A DNA stretch of 64,000 nucleotides from QQWI01 sp964522015 (GCA_964522015.1 CAZFST010000010.1:1-64000); one strand, 5' to 3'; positions 42,515 through 52,596 are shown, counted from the first letter of the stretch. Notes: generated by a model not told the origin, from the letters alone. Made by a program: numbers and translations.

Positions 42515-43072
42515 ATGATAAATACTGAAAACGAACTCGATAATTTAAAGATTCGTCGACTTAGAAATAAAGATGTGGCAAAAATTAATGAACTTTTTAA
42601 AGTGACGTTGACGGATTTATATGAGAAAAACGGTCTAGGAGTAAACCACAAGGACCTGCTGCCAGAGATTAATGATAAAATAAAAAAAGTGCAGAATGAT
42701 TTGGATACGGATGGCCTTAACGGACTCTTTTTTGTGGCGGAACTCGATGGGCGAATCATTGGCTGTGTGGCCATGAGCCCTGCCAATCGCATTATCAGAA
42801 AAGGATCAAAAGGCAAGCTGACAGATGTGAACGAAATTGGGTCTTTGTTTGTCAGACCAAGCTTTCAAGGGATGGGTATTGGTAAACTGCTTATAAAGAC
42901 AGTGGTGGAAAAACTCCATTCTCGTGGTGTGGATCTCTTTTGTTTAGATAGCGGTTACAAAACAGCGCAAGTAGTTTGGACACATCTTTATGGTGAACCC
43001 ACCTATGTGATGAAAGATTATTGGTCTGAAGGAAACGATCATATGATTTGGGCAGTTACGATTGAAGAATAA
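42515..43072 (+). CDS. GNAT acetyltransferase
   Basis: A 185-residue acetyltransferase. It has FFVAELDGRIIGCVAMS, then EIGSLFVRPSFQGMGIGKLLIKT, the CoA-binding loop, and a DLFCLDSGYKTAQVVW segment near the C-terminus. GGAGG precedes ATG 42515. It lies 38 bases before iorA on the same strand and could be co-transcribed, but no functional tie is evident. Substrate unknown. Confidence 0.82.
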   Translation: MINTENELDNLKIRRLRNKDVAKINELFKVTLTDLYEKNGLGVNHKDLLPEINDKIKKVQNDLDTDGLNGLFFVAELDGRIIGCVAMSPANRIIRKGSKGKLTDVNEIGSLFVRPSFQGMGIGKLLIKTVVEKLHSRGVDLFCLDSGYKTAQVVWTHLYGEPTYVMKDYWSEGNDHMIWAVTIEE

Positions 43073-43110
43073 TGGGTAACAGTTAAGCAACATGCCTAAG
43101 GAGGTTAATT

Positions 43111-44934
43111 GTGAATAAGACACTGATGACAGGTAATCAAGCAATTGCACGTGGTTTTTATGAAGCCGGTGGGCATATAGCGGCAAGCTATCCTGGGTCC
43201 CCAACTGTAGAAATGTTGGAGACGATTAAACATCTATATCCAGAAATTTATGCTGAATTTTCCACCAACGAAAAAGTGGCACTTGAAGTGGCAATTGGTG
43301 GTTCAATTACAGGTGCTAGAAGTATTGTTTCCATGAAGCACGTGGGTGTCAATGTGGCAGCGGATCCACTGATGACCTTTACACAAACGCCTATAAGGGG
43401 CGGCTTTGTCTTAATGAGTGGGGATGATCCTGGGATGGCGAGTTCGCAAAATGAACAGGACAATCGTTTGTTTGCCAAATTTGCCAATATGCCAGTTTTT
43501 GACCCTTCAGATAGCCAAGAGGCTAAGGATTTCACTAAATCAGCCTTAGAAGTCAGTGAACGATTTGGGGCACCGGTGATGCTAAGGATTACATCAAGAC
43601 TTTGCCATGGTAAAAGCCAAGTGGTTTTAGGCGAAAGAGAGACAAGAGAAATATCTGGCTTTACAAGAGATATTGCGAGCTATGGTATGATTCCACCAAA
43701 TACATTTGATAAGCAATTCACCATGAAAAAACGAACAGAAGCCCTTCAAGAATCCCTGGGCGACCTAAACATTAATCGATATGAACCCAAAGAGGATGCA
43801 AAAGTCTTAATCGTTACATCCGGTTTAGTGTATCAACACCTTCAAGAAATTCAAGGGCCATTTAGTGTTTTTAAATTGGGCATTGTTTACCCATTGCCGA
43901 TAGAGACCATTAGGGTCATGTCCTTAAAGTATGAACGGATTTTAGTACTTGAAGAAATGATGCCATTTATCGAAGACCAAATCAAACTTGCAGGCATCCC
44001 ATGCGCAGGTAAAGAATACTTCTCTTTTACGGGGGAGCTAGATGTGGTTGACATCCGTGAAGGACTTATCAAAGCACATGTGCTTGATAAACCTGTCCAA
44101 GCCTTGGTTAATGGGGAAGAAAACAGCCCAGTGGCTGTTGACAGTGAACCCGTCATGGGACGTTTGCCAATGTTTTGCGCCGGATGCCCCCATCGTCCTG
44201 TGTTTGATATCTTGAAAAAGTCAAAGCGCACAGTTGTAGGGGATATCGGTTGTTACTCCATGGGGATTTTGTACCCCCTTGAAATGGTGGATTCAATTAT
44301 TAGTATGGGTGCCTCCCTTGGGATGATGAAAGGGATGTCCAAAGCCCTTAAAATTGCTGGTAAATCAGAACCGCTGGTTGCCGTTATAGGAGATGGAACC
44401 TTCTTTCACTCCGGCATGACAGGTATGGTAAATCTCTTGCACCAATTAGATGCAGACGACAATATGACGGTGATTATCCTCAACAATGGCACCACTGCCA
44501 TGACAGGGGGACAACCTAATGCTAGTTCATCTGCTTATGGGGACGCTTCTGACATGCATGTTGCCATTCCAAAAATTATAGAAGCCATGGGTTTTGAACG
44601 CTTTAAAATTGTAGATCAGTTTAATTATAAAGAGACAAAAAAGGTGATTGACGAAGAAATCAAACATCCTGGACTCAGTATTGTGATGACCACGAGACCT
44701 TGCGCCCTTAGATTTAAAATAAAGGAGCCTCATTTCTTGGTGGATCCATCCATTTGTATCGCTTGCAAGAGTTGCGTGAAAACCAATTGTCCTCCAATTC
44801 ACATGAAGAGCTACGAGGGTTTTGACAAGCAAAAATCATCCATTGATCCAACCATGTGCGTCGGTTGTTCTGTGTGCTCCCAAGTGTGCCCTGTCAATGC
44901 CATCAAGTGTAGCGAACCAGGAGGAAATGTATAA
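43111..44934 (+). CDS. iorA: Indolepyruvate:ferredoxin oxidoreductase, alpha subunit
   Basis: With IorB this TPP enzyme oxidatively decarboxylates aryl-pyruvates (from Trp, Phe, Tyr) to aryl-acyl-CoA and reduces ferredoxin. The 607-residue protein shows GNQAIARGFYEAG, SYPGSPTVEML, a TPP-binding VIGDGTFFHSGMTGMVN...NNGTTAMTGGQP region, and two C-terminal cluster motifs: CIACKSCVKTNCPP and CVGCSVCSQVCP. GTG start 43111 follows AAGGAGG. The stop overlaps the iorB start (TAATG). Confidence 0.94.
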   Translation: MNKTLMTGNQAIARGFYEAGGHIAASYPGSPTVEMLETIKHLYPEIYAEFSTNEKVALEVAIGGSITGARSIVSMKHVGVNVAADPLMTFTQTPIRGGFVLMSGDDPGMASSQNEQDNRLFAKFANMPVFDPSDSQEAKDFTKSALEVSERFGAPVMLRITSRLCHGKSQVVLGERETREISGFTRDIASYGMIPPNTFDKQFTMKKRTEALQESLGDLNINRYEPKEDAKVLIVTSGLVYQHLQEIQGPFSVFKLGIVYPLPIETIRVMSLKYERILVLEEMMPFIEDQIKLAGIPCAGKEYFSFTGELDVVDIREGLIKAHVLDKPVQALVNGEENSPVAVDSEPVMGRLPMFCAGCPHRPVFDILKKSKRTVVGDIGCYSMGILYPLEMVDSIISMGASLGMMKGMSKALKIAGKSEPLVAVIGDGTFFHSGMTGMVNLLHQLDADDNMTVIILNNGTTAMTGGQPNASSSAYGDASDMHVAIPKIIEAMGFERFKIVDQFNYKETKKVIDEEIKHPGLSIVMTTRPCALRFKIKEPHFLVDPSICIACKSCVKTNCPPIHMKSYEGFDKQKSSIDPTMCVGCSVCSQVCPVNAIKCSEPGGNV

Positions 44935-45545
44935 TGACTAGTCAAGTAGAACAGTCTAAATCCTTAGGCGAGAAACCAGTAAAAATTATTTTAGCTGGTG
45001 TTGGGGGTCAAGGTCTTGTCATGACAACGGATATGATCTCTGAAGCCGCTTTTGCAGCAGGTTATGATGTTAAGACCAACGATGTTGTTGGCCTGTCTCA
45101 GCGTGGCGGTAAAGTATGGGGTAGTGTTATATATGGGGATAAGGTTTTTTCACCTAATATCGGTAAAGGCGAAGCGGATGTTCTGCTGGCCCTAGAACCC
45201 CTAGAGGCTCTCAGATGGCAAGAATACGTTAAACCAGGGGGGGTCTTATTGACCAATACCTCTGAGATATATCCTGTTTTTGCAATTGCGGAAGCTGGTC
45301 CATACCCTTCAGATTGGCAAGAGCGGATGCGAGGAGACATTAAAGTGATACCAATTGATGCCCAGGCCATAGGACTCGAAATTGGCACCACCAAAATTGT
45401 CAATGTCATTATGTTAGGTGCAATGGCATCTTTCACAACTATTTCAACAGAAATTTGGCATGATGTGATCGGGGCTCGGGTACCAGCGAAATTCCTTCAA
45501 GAAAATTTTGAGGGCTTTAAACGAGGCGCACAGTCTATTCTGTAA
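44934..45545 (+). CDS. iorB: Indolepyruvate:ferredoxin oxidoreductase, beta subunit
   Basis: The 203-residue gamma-type domain subunit of IorAB. The GVGGQGLVMTTDMISEAAF segment is the conserved 2-oxoacid oxidoreductase gamma motif, followed by TNDVVGLSQRGGKVWGSV. Overlap with iorA gives tight translational coupling. The pair fits the fermentation theme set by tnaA and the aldehyde oxidoreductase. The osmoprotectant transporter begins 43 bases downstream. Confidence 0.92.
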   Translation: MTSQVEQSKSLGEKPVKIILAGVGGQGLVMTTDMISEAAFAAGYDVKTNDVVGLSQRGGKVWGSVIYGDKVFSPNIGKGEADVLLALEPLEALRWQEYVKPGGVLLTNTSEIYPVFAIAEAGPYPSDWQERMRGDIKVIPIDAQAIGLEIGTTKIVNVIMLGAMASFTTISTEIWHDVIGARVPAKFLQENFEGFKRGAQSIL

Positions 45546-45588
45546 TCGTTACAGTGATGCTTTCGCCTTTTAAAAACGGGAGTTCAAT

Positions 45589-46554
45589 ATGAAAAAACTA
45601 AAAAAGATAGGTTTCTTGATGGTAAGTGCTGTACTTTTGGCAGGTTTATTTGTTGGTTGTCAACCAGCTGATACCGCTGCTAAAACAGGTGGCGATGATA
45701 AAAAACCAGTGGTGATAGCCACTATGTTGGATTCTGAGGGTGGAATCTTAGGCAATATGATGATGCAATTGCTTGAGGCAAACAATATTAAAACCGTCAA
45801 TAAAATCAATTTTGGAACACCTGACGTTTTAAGAAAAGCCCTGGAAAATTCAGAAGTTGACCTTGTTCTAGATTATACGGGTTCGGGTCAGTATTATCAC
45901 CCAGAAGACGCAACCGACATTACCATTTGGAACGACCCACAAAAGGGCTATAATTTTACGGCAAAGTTAGACAAAGAAAAGAAAAATATCATTTGGCTAA
46001 CTCCAGGGAGTGCCAACAACACAGAGATGATTGCCCTAAAACGAGAATTCGCCACGGCAAATAACATTGAAGATATGAGTCAATTGGCTGACTACATCAA
46101 TTCTGGCAAGCCTTTTAAACTCATTTGTTCGGCAAGTTTTGCTGAGAAATACAATGGGTTACTGGGGTACGAAGAAGCTTATGGCTTTAAACTAAAAGAA
46201 GAGCAGTTAATTGTACTGGCATCAGGCAACACCGCTGAAATGCTTAAAGCACTTTCAGAAGGAACAAATGATGTCAATGCCTCTTTGGTATATGGCACTG
46301 ATGGCGCCCTTGATAAGATGAATCTAGTGGTAGTTGCAGACCCTAAAATGGTTCCACCAGTTTATTTACCTGCACCGGTGATCCGGGGCGATGTTTTAGC
46401 CCAGTATCCTGAAATCGAAGGGATTTTCAAGCCAGTTTTTGAATCCCTGACCCTTGAAACACTGCAAACTTTGAATGCACAAGTGGCTTACGACGGTCTT
46501 GACGCTGCAGAAGTGGCTAAAACCTATTTAACTGAGAAAGGGTTCTTAAAGTAA
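45589..46554 (+). CDS. Osmoprotectant ABC transporter, substrate-binding lipoprotein
   Basis: A 321-residue lipoprotein (signal peptide, lipobox LFVGC near residues 20-24) of the glycine betaine/choline-binding QAT family, close in type to YehZ/OsmF. It shows PVVIATMLDSEGGILGNMM, VDLVLDYTGSGQYY and AEMLKALSEGTNDVNASLVYGTDG. The gene order binding protein-permease-ATPase-permease equals yehZYXW. Ligand identity (betaine, choline or another quaternary amine) is not decided by sequence. Confidence 0.85.
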   Translation: MKKLKKIGFLMVSAVLLAGLFVGCQPADTAAKTGGDDKKPVVIATMLDSEGGILGNMMMQLLEANNIKTVNKINFGTPDVLRKALENSEVDLVLDYTGSGQYYHPEDATDITIWNDPQKGYNFTAKLDKEKKNIIWLTPGSANNTEMIALKREFATANNIEDMSQLADYINSGKPFKLICSASFAEKYNGLLGYEEAYGFKLKEEQLIVLASGNTAEMLKALSEGTNDVNASLVYGTDGALDKMNLVVVADPKMVPPVYLPAPVIRGDVLAQYPEIEGIFKPVFESLTLETLQTLNAQVAYDGLDAAEVAKTYLTEKGFLK

Positions 46555-46555
46555 T

Positions 46556-47815
46556 ATGAGAACCGCCAATCAGTGGTTCAATCAAACCTTAAAAAGATTC
46601 AGCAAGAGATTAACCATAAAGTCCAGTCTTGGGTGGGCACTGATAGCGATTTCGCTATTGTGCCTGCCTTTAGGCGTTTATCGACCTAATCGAATAGTGA
46701 GCGGGAGTGCGATCACGATTCAAAGTTTATTTGAGGTGGTGGGACTCTTAGGGACTGTGGCACTTTTGGGGCTACTAGGGGCCTACGCTCTTAACCGTGG
46801 CGGGGAGAGACAGACTCTATTTCCCTGGGTGATTGGGACTTTTCCTGGCCTGATCTTATGCGGTTTATCTTGGCTACTTGTATGGCGATCACCCCTAACT
46901 GACTTGCCTTTTTTTACGGACATACCTAAGGCTGCAAGGGTTTCCCCTGGTGGTGGGTTTTGGGTCTTTTTAATTGGGATTTTACTTTTGCAAGGAGCCA
47001 GGGGGCATTTCAAGAAGCGTGCCGCCTTTACTTTGACAGTGACGGTGGCTGTGGTGATTTTAGGTCTATCACCGAATCTATCTCTGTATAAAGAATTACT
47101 CAATGTAAAGACAACATTTATACCAGAGCTTTTAAGGCATATGACCCTGGCATTTGTTTCTGTGTTGGTGGCCATATTGCCTGGCATTTGGTTTGGTTAC
47201 ATGAGCTTTCGTTTTCAAAAGCTGAGAAGTCCCATAATGACTGTTGTGAATTTTTTTCAAGTGGTACCAACCCTTAGTTTGCTTGGGCTCTTAATGATTC
47301 CACTGTCGTTTTTATCAGCAGAAATCCCTCTCTTGGCCACCATGGGCATACGGGGGATTGGATTTGCTCCGGCTTTTATCGTCCTTTGGTTATATTGTCT
47401 GCTCCCGCTGACAGCAAATGCCCTAGCGGGATTTGAACAAATTGAGACCAGTGTGATTGCCAGTGCTCTGGCCATGGGTATGACCCAACGTCAATTATTT
47501 TGGCGGGTGCTATTGCCATTGGCAGCGCCTCTTATTTTGGCAGGTATCCGGACGGCCACCACTCAAAATATTGGCAATACCATATTAGCTGGCCTTATTG
47601 GCGGTGGCGGCATGGGGGCTTTGATATTTTTAGGACTTTCGCAATCCGCTTCAGATCTTGTGATTTTAGGGACCTTGCCTGTAGTGCTAATGGCACTGCT
47701 TGCTGATAGCCTATTTGAAATACTAGAGCATTTCTATAAAGGCAGACAGATAGAGTATTTTTTAAAGAAAGTGAAGGGAGGTCTCCGTCGTGATCCAATT
47801 AAAGCAAGTTCATAA
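46556..47815 (+). CDS. Osmoprotectant ABC transporter permease (YehY-like)
   Basis: This 419-residue permease has four extra N-terminal membrane helices (to about residue 165) before the BPD-type transport domain with EAA-type loop (ALAMGMTQRQLFWRVLLPLAAPLILAGI). The long N-terminal part is typical of YehY and unlike short OpuCB permeases. It starts one base after the binding-protein stop and overlaps the ATPase gene by 26 bases. Confidence 0.85.
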   Translation: MRTANQWFNQTLKRFSKRLTIKSSLGWALIAISLLCLPLGVYRPNRIVSGSAITIQSLFEVVGLLGTVALLGLLGAYALNRGGERQTLFPWVIGTFPGLILCGLSWLLVWRSPLTDLPFFTDIPKAARVSPGGGFWVFLIGILLLQGARGHFKKRAAFTLTVTVAVVILGLSPNLSLYKELLNVKTTFIPELLRHMTLAFVSVLVAILPGIWFGYMSFRFQKLRSPIMTVVNFFQVVPTLSLLGLLMIPLSFLSAEIPLLATMGIRGIGFAPAFIVLWLYCLLPLTANALAGFEQIETSVIASALAMGMTQRQLFWRVLLPLAAPLILAGIRTATTQNIGNTILAGLIGGGGMGALIFLGLSQSASDLVILGTLPVVLMALLADSLFEILEHFYKGRQIEYFLKKVKGGLRRDPIKASS

Positions 47816-48764
47816 AAGCTATGGGGATCACCTTGCGCTTAGGGGGGTGGATTTAGAAGTGAAAGAGGGTTCCTGTATCATTTTACTAGGACCCTCTGGA
47901 TGCGGTAAATCCACTTTGCTTAAGACAATTAATCGGATGGTCACCATTGATTCTGGGCAAGTGCTAGTGGCTAATAAAGAGGTGTCCTCCTATCAACCAG
48001 AACAACTGAGAAGGCAAATCGGGTATTGTATCCAGGGGGTAGGTCTTTTTCCACACCTCTCTGTCAGACATAATATCTCTGTTGTGCCGCGACTCTTAAA
48101 ATGGGATGCCCAGAGGATTTCGCGGCGCCTTGACCACTTGATGGACATGAGCGAATTGCCCCTGAGCTACCTTGATAAAATGCCCCAAGAATTATCTGGG
48201 GGAGAAGCCCAAAGAGTCGGGGTTTGTCGGGCCCTAGCCGCAGATCCCCCCATCCTATTAATGGATGAGCCCTTTGGCGCTGTAGACCCCCAAACCAGGG
48301 AGAAGCTGCAGTTGGCCTTCATTAAAATTCAGCAGGAACTCCATAAAACCGTTGTATTTGTAACCCACGATGTGGAAGAAGCCATTATTGTAGGGGACCA
48401 GGTGGCAGTGATGTCAGGGGGCATCATTGTGAGTTGCAAAACCCCTGGGGAATTGGCAGGGGATAATTCAAGTGAATTTGTCAAAGATTTTTTGGGGAGG
48501 GAATACCCCTTGAGATTATTGAAACGGTATTCGTTTAAGGATTTACAAGATGGGGATTTACTGGCCAGTGATGCTTTTTATCATCCCCTAGACGGGGGGC
48601 AACCACCCCCTTGGCGGTTAACCCAAGGGACAACTCTTAAGGAAATTTTGGCAGAAATGATGCGTAGAAACGTTCAGGATTTATGGGTCCACACCCTGGA
48701 GGGTAAGTGTGCTCGGGTTAGGTACCAGGATATTGCTGAGCTACTGCAAAAGGTGTCGGGATGA
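47790..48764 (+). CDS. Osmoprotectant ABC transporter ATPase (YehX/OpuCA-like)
   Basis: A 324-residue ATPase. Walker A LLGPSGCGKSTLL, Q-loop YCIQGVGLFPHL, signature LSGGEAQRVGVCRAL, Walker B ILLMDEPFGAVDP and the H-loop FVTHDVEEA are intact. After residue 230 a short C-terminal regulatory region remains, less than two full CBS domains. GTG start 47790 lies within the preceding permease and follows GGGAGGT. It overlaps the second permease by 4 bases. Confidence 0.9.
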   Translation: MIQLKQVHKSYGDHLALRGVDLEVKEGSCIILLGPSGCGKSTLLKTINRMVTIDSGQVLVANKEVSSYQPEQLRRQIGYCIQGVGLFPHLSVRHNISVVPRLLKWDAQRISRRLDHLMDMSELPLSYLDKMPQELSGGEAQRVGVCRALAADPPILLMDEPFGAVDPQTREKLQLAFIKIQQELHKTVVFVTHDVEEAIIVGDQVAVMSGGIIVSCKTPGELAGDNSSEFVKDFLGREYPLRLLKRYSFKDLQDGDLLASDAFYHPLDGGQPPPWRLTQGTTLKEILAEMMRRNVQDLWVHTLEGKCARVRYQDIAELLQKVSG

Positions 48765-49498
48765 AATTCGGGGTCTTAAGCTTCTTAAAACGCTTTTGGG
48801 TACCCGTCCTTTATGGTGTTTTACTGGTGGTATGGGTATTTTTTTACCCTGTGATTGAACCCTGGCTTGAACTGTGGTTTCCCTTAAGGGGACGAACGAT
48901 TTCACGATCGCCCCTGACGGTTCTAGTCAGACAACATATTGTGATAGCAGGGGTTTCCACCGCTTTTGCGGTATTCACGGCTTTGCTTTTGGGGGTTATT
49001 GTTAGATTATCCCGAAGTGAAGAGCTGAGACAATTGGTACTGGCTTTTAGTGCTATAGGTGAGACGATTCCCAGTGCTGCTGTGATTGCCCTAGCTGTTC
49101 CTATCATCGGTTATGGCAATGGTCCATGCATTTTAGCCCTATATCTTTATGGGATTTTACCGGTGGTTCGCAATGTGATTGTGGGTTTTGAAGGTGTGCT
49201 TCCGGCCATTGAAGAGGCAGGGGTAGGGATGGGCATGACCCCTTGGCAAATGCTATGGCGGGTGGATTTCCCACTGGCCATGCCGGCTATTTTAACCGGG
49301 ATTCGTGTGGCTCTGGTCATCAATATTTCAGCAGCCACCATTGGAGCCACAGTAGGCGCTGGTGGACTGGGTGTGGTGATTATCTCTGGTATTCGCATAC
49401 GGGATGCCTTGTTAGTGATACAGGGGTCTATACCTGTGGTTCTTTTAGCCTTAATGGCAGATGGCTTTTTATCAGAGCGGAAGCTGACAAAGTCTTGA
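48761..49498 (+). CDS. Osmoprotectant ABC transporter permease (YehW-like)
   Basis: A 245-residue permease with an N-terminal membrane anchor and the BPD transport core (GIRVALVINISAATIGATVGAGGLG; EEAGVGMGMTPWQMLWRVDFPLAMPAIL coupling loop). It is the short partner of the long permease, together forming the heteromeric channel. ATGA overlap with the ATPase gene. It ends the four-gene operon. Confidence 0.88.
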   Translation: MKFGVLSFLKRFWVPVLYGVLLVVWVFFYPVIEPWLELWFPLRGRTISRSPLTVLVRQHIVIAGVSTAFAVFTALLLGVIVRLSRSEELRQLVLAFSAIGETIPSAAVIALAVPIIGYGNGPCILALYLYGILPVVRNVIVGFEGVLPAIEEAGVGMGMTPWQMLWRVDFPLAMPAILTGIRVALVINISAATIGATVGAGGLGVVIISGIRIRDALLVIQGSIPVVLLALMADGFLSERKLTKS

Positions 49499-49544
49499 TA
49501 TTTCGCTCGGAGCCGATTCGGGCCTTATTCTTAGGGGGTTTTAA

Positions 49545-50333
49545 ATGGAGAAACAGCAAGCTGCAATGGACGATCTTGTAAAAGCCTGCTCAAAGGATAG
49601 CTCAGTTCTGGCTATCTTTGTAAAGGGTTCAATTGCCCGAGGTGAAGCAGATGCCTACTCAGATGTGGATTTGTATTGTATTGTAGATCCAGTAGTGATG
49701 CCTACGTTTTTGAAGGGGCGCCTGGCCCTTCTTGAAAGTCACCGGCCTCTACTCTATTGGTCTGAGGCTAATTTTGGGGCTCCTCAAATCGTCGCGGTTT
49801 ATGATAATGGACTTCATATTGATCTATATACCTTAACTGAAGGGCCAAAGACCGGTACGGACGCGATCTTGCCACTTTACGACCCTAAAAATCTCCTTGC
49901 AAATTATCAACAAATACCAGTTATCTATCCCGATGATGCACTGATTGCTAATTTTAATCATTTTGCATTCAGTCTAATAGAATTTGAAGCTGCATATCAA
50001 CGGGGAGATATGTTGTGGACCATTCGTCTAGCAAGTCATCAGTTTGCTGAACTCAGCATGATTTTAAGTGCACAATATGATAAAGGTAAGTCTTTTATTG
50101 GTCTCAAACGGCTTAGTGGTGCACTTCCCCATGATTTGCGATTGTTTTTAGAAGGCATCTGTCAGCGTATGACCATTGCTGAGGTAAAAAATGCCATGTT
50201 ACAAATGATCGATTTAGCCATCAGTTTGTATGGGCAAATGTCACCTAATATCCAGAGTCGTATCAGCATTGATTTGATTCAATATGGCAAGGAGGCTATC
50301 GGTAAATTGCCACAAAAAAAGGTTCAGGCTTAA
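49545..50333 (+). CDS. Nucleotidyltransferase-domain protein
   Basis: A 262-residue protein with an N-terminal NTP-transferase domain: FVKGSIARGEADAYSDVDLYCIV carries the GS-x-A-R and DxD catalytic pattern seen in aminoglycoside nucleotidyltransferases and related proteins. The C-terminal half is helical and resembles the second domain of such enzymes. Substrate unknown; drug modification is only one possibility. AGGGGG precedes the ATG. The stop lies in the loop of a bidirectional terminator. Confidence 0.78.
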   Translation: MEKQQAAMDDLVKACSKDSSVLAIFVKGSIARGEADAYSDVDLYCIVDPVVMPTFLKGRLALLESHRPLLYWSEANFGAPQIVAVYDNGLHIDLYTLTEGPKTGTDAILPLYDPKNLLANYQQIPVIYPDDALIANFNHFAFSLIEFEAAYQRGDMLWTIRLASHQFAELSMILSAQYDKGKSFIGLKRLSGALPHDLRLFLEGICQRMTIAEVKNAMLQMIDLAISLYGQMSPNIQSRISIDLIQYGKEAIGKLPQKKVQA

Positions 50334-50349
50334 TCGCCTGAACCTTTTT
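50316..50349. terminator. Bidirectional terminator
   Basis: AAAAAGGTTCAGGC and GCCTGAACCTTTTT surround a 6-base loop that contains the stop codon of the nucleotidyltransferase gene. It also suits the convergent gene at 50852. Confidence 0.88.
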
Positions 50350-50393
50350 ACTTGATGGGTAGCTTTAAGCTTGCTTAATGGGTTATCTTAAAG

Positions 50394-50852
50394 CTACTTA
50401 ATGCTATCAATCTCCGAAAGTACATATTGCTTGTCATCTTCTTTTGCAATGCTCTGTGCCGCTTCTTTGGCCAGCTTCACATGGTGAATGCTATCTTTGT
50501 GATTTCTAAGTACGAAATAAGCCCGTGCAATGGCTTCGTAGGCAAAGGCTAAATCAAAATCCGTTATATTGCCCTTTTGGCAATAATCCAGGGATGCCTG
50601 ACCGTGATAAAGTGCACTGTGGCCATGGCCCACTAAGGCATAAACCCGTGACACTTGCCATTCTCCCCGGGCGAATTCTAACTCGGTGCCAATTTCACCC
50701 CAATGAAAGCGGGAAGCATGGGCCATATGAATCATTTTCAGTTGTTCCTCTGGTGTTCTGTCAACTTTGTCAATTAAATCCCAGGTGCCATTAAAGTTTT
50801 CGACTGCTTGCTTTCGGTGCCATTCTTGAAGGGTTTCTGCATGATCACACAT
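50394..50852 (-). CDS. Conserved hypothetical protein downstream of rqcH
   Basis: A 152-residue soluble helical protein with repeated TPR-like helices (YALVGHGHSALYHGQASLDYC and FDLAFAYEAIARAYFVLRNHKDSIHHV). Similar conserved proteins of unknown role occur in many bacteria. The start at 50852 follows AAGGAGA; the upstream Met at 50879 lies before that site. It overlaps the rqcH 3' end by 8 bases, so the two are co-expressed. Confidence 0.68.
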   Translation of the reverse strand: MCDHAETLQEWHRKQAVENFNGTWDLIDKVDRTPEEQLKMIHMAHASRFHWGEIGTELEFARGEWQVSRVYALVGHGHSALYHGQASLDYCQKGNITDFDLAFAYEAIARAYFVLRNHKDSIHHVKLAKEAAQSIAKEDDKQYVLSEIDSIK

Positions 50853-52596
50853 TTTTGGTCTCCTTTTGTCGTTGCTCAAGTATTTTTTCTTCTTCTGGTG
50901 TCACATAAATGGTTTTAAAGTCTTCGTAAATCACAAGGCCAGGTTTTGCACCCTTTGCTTTTTTTACAAATTTGACTTCTGTAAAATCCACTGCCACTTG
51001 AGATGAGTACCGGGCTTTTGAATGATAGGCGGCAATTTGGGCGGCTTCTATTATAGTGATGTTTTCGATATCTGGAAACTCAGCCTGGATAATAACATGG
51101 GAGCCTGGTACGTCTTTGGTGTGCAGCCAGATGTGCTCACGGAAGGATTTTTTGAGGGTGAGCTCATCGTTTTGGAGGTTGTTGCGGCCAACCAATATGG
51201 CAACCCCTTCTGAGGAGGTATACCGGTAAGGGGGCGCCTTTTTGGATTTCTTCTCCCGTCTTTTGGCGGTGGATTTCATAAAGCCCGTTTCAATCAATTC
51301 TTCTTTAATGGCGTCCACATCCTCTGGAAGCTCGGATTGGAGTAGCAGGGTTTTAACACCCTCTAAATAATCGTAGTCCGCCTCAGCATTGACCTGAAAA
51401 TGGAGGGCCTCATCTAGGGTAGTCTTAGCCTTATTGTAGCGCTTGTAATACCGCTGAGCGTTCTCGTTAGGGCCTTTGGTCACATCTAGAGGAATGGTCA
51501 CATCCTGGTTGTCATAATAGTTAAAGACCGTCACTTCTGACATACCCCTCGTAATCAAATGTAAATTTGCGGTCAAGAGTTCCCCATAAAGTCTGAGGCC
51601 ATCCAGCTTGTTGGCTTCTAATAGGTCGTTTTCTAAATTGGTAATCTTGGAAAGCAAGCGGTCTTGTGTCAGATTGAGGAGTTTCACCAAATGGCTGGAT
51701 TTTTGCACCAAACGATTGGAATCATTGCTTTTTTTAAACACCAGCTCCAACAGAGAATCGTAATTATCAAAAATGGTTTCTTCAACCCCAGCACCTCTAA
51801 GTTGCATCAGTGGAATGGCAGAAAAATCCGATACTCCGCCGTCTTTCCAGTAACAATAAGGCTTGGGTGATTTTAAAAGCGTCTCCACATGGCCGTTGAA
51901 ACTCTTGAAAATTTGACTGAGTTGCTCAGGGTTCAATGTCTCCACAGGTGTTTTATTGGGGATTTCGGCCATGTAGAGCATGCTTGTCGCTAAGACAGGG
52001 CTAATGCCGGAGAAAACCGTATAGATTGCCTTTTGTACAGGGCCTGTTGCTTCTGAGATTTTTTGCGTAAAAAGCTCTAGGGTTAGGTTTAGTGAATTAA
52101 CTTTTGTGGTCGGCGGCGGGCTGTAGGTTTGCCCTGGACCAATGGGCCGGGGGCTCATAAACGGGTTTACCCGCTTAATGCTATCGATAATGCGACCTTC
52201 TTCCCCAGTCAAGATGATGTTGGAGTGCTTCCCCATAATTTCAATAATCAATTGTTTATCAACCCGGTCGCCAAAATCATTTCTGGCTGAAAAAACCAAG
52301 GTGACTATCCGTTCCAAATCATCTTGTAGGACTGCTTTGACCACACCGCCCATCAAATGTTTTCGCATGAGCATGCAAAACATAGGGGGAGACTCTGGAC
52401 TTTCTATTTTTTCTTCTGTAATCAGGAGTCTTGGATTGGCAGAATCTGCACTGAGGCGAAGTTTAAAAGTGGTGCGCCCTCGAAAGTGTATCACCAGATC
52501 TGATCCCAATTGATAAATCTTCTCGATTTTTAGACCTTCAAGCCGTTGGTGTAAGTCGTGTGTGTAAGCATGTATGAAAAAACCATCTAAAGCCAT
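50845..52596 (-). CDS. rqcH: Ribosome quality control protein RqcH (NFACT family)
   Basis: A 583-residue NFACT protein (also called FbpA/fibronectin-binding protein). It binds stalled 50S subunits and recruits tRNA-Ala to add alanine tails. The N-terminal NFACT-N domain begins DGFFIHAYTHDLHQRLEG; a coiled coil spans about 280-420; the C-terminal NFACT-R domain contains YRYTSSEGVAILVGRNNLQND and REHIWLHTKDVPGSHVII. Length and motifs are typical. It is divergent from dapF. Confidence 0.92.
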   Translation of the reverse strand: MALDGFFIHAYTHDLHQRLEGLKIEKIYQLGSDLVIHFRGRTTFKLRLSADSANPRLLITEEKIESPESPPMFCMLMRKHLMGGVVKAVLQDDLERIVTLVFSARNDFGDRVDKQLIIEIMGKHSNIILTGEEGRIIDSIKRVNPFMSPRPIGPGQTYSPPPTTKVNSLNLTLELFTQKISEATGPVQKAIYTVFSGISPVLATSMLYMAEIPNKTPVETLNPEQLSQIFKSFNGHVETLLKSPKPYCYWKDGGVSDFSAIPLMQLRGAGVEETIFDNYDSLLELVFKKSNDSNRLVQKSSHLVKLLNLTQDRLLSKITNLENDLLEANKLDGLRLYGELLTANLHLITRGMSEVTVFNYYDNQDVTIPLDVTKGPNENAQRYYKRYNKAKTTLDEALHFQVNAEADYDYLEGVKTLLLQSELPEDVDAIKEELIETGFMKSTAKRREKKSKKAPPYRYTSSEGVAILVGRNNLQNDELTLKKSFREHIWLHTKDVPGSHVIIQAEFPDIENITIIEAAQIAAYHSKARYSSQVAVDFTEVKFVKKAKGAKPGLVIYEDFKTIYVTPEEEKILEQRQKETKNV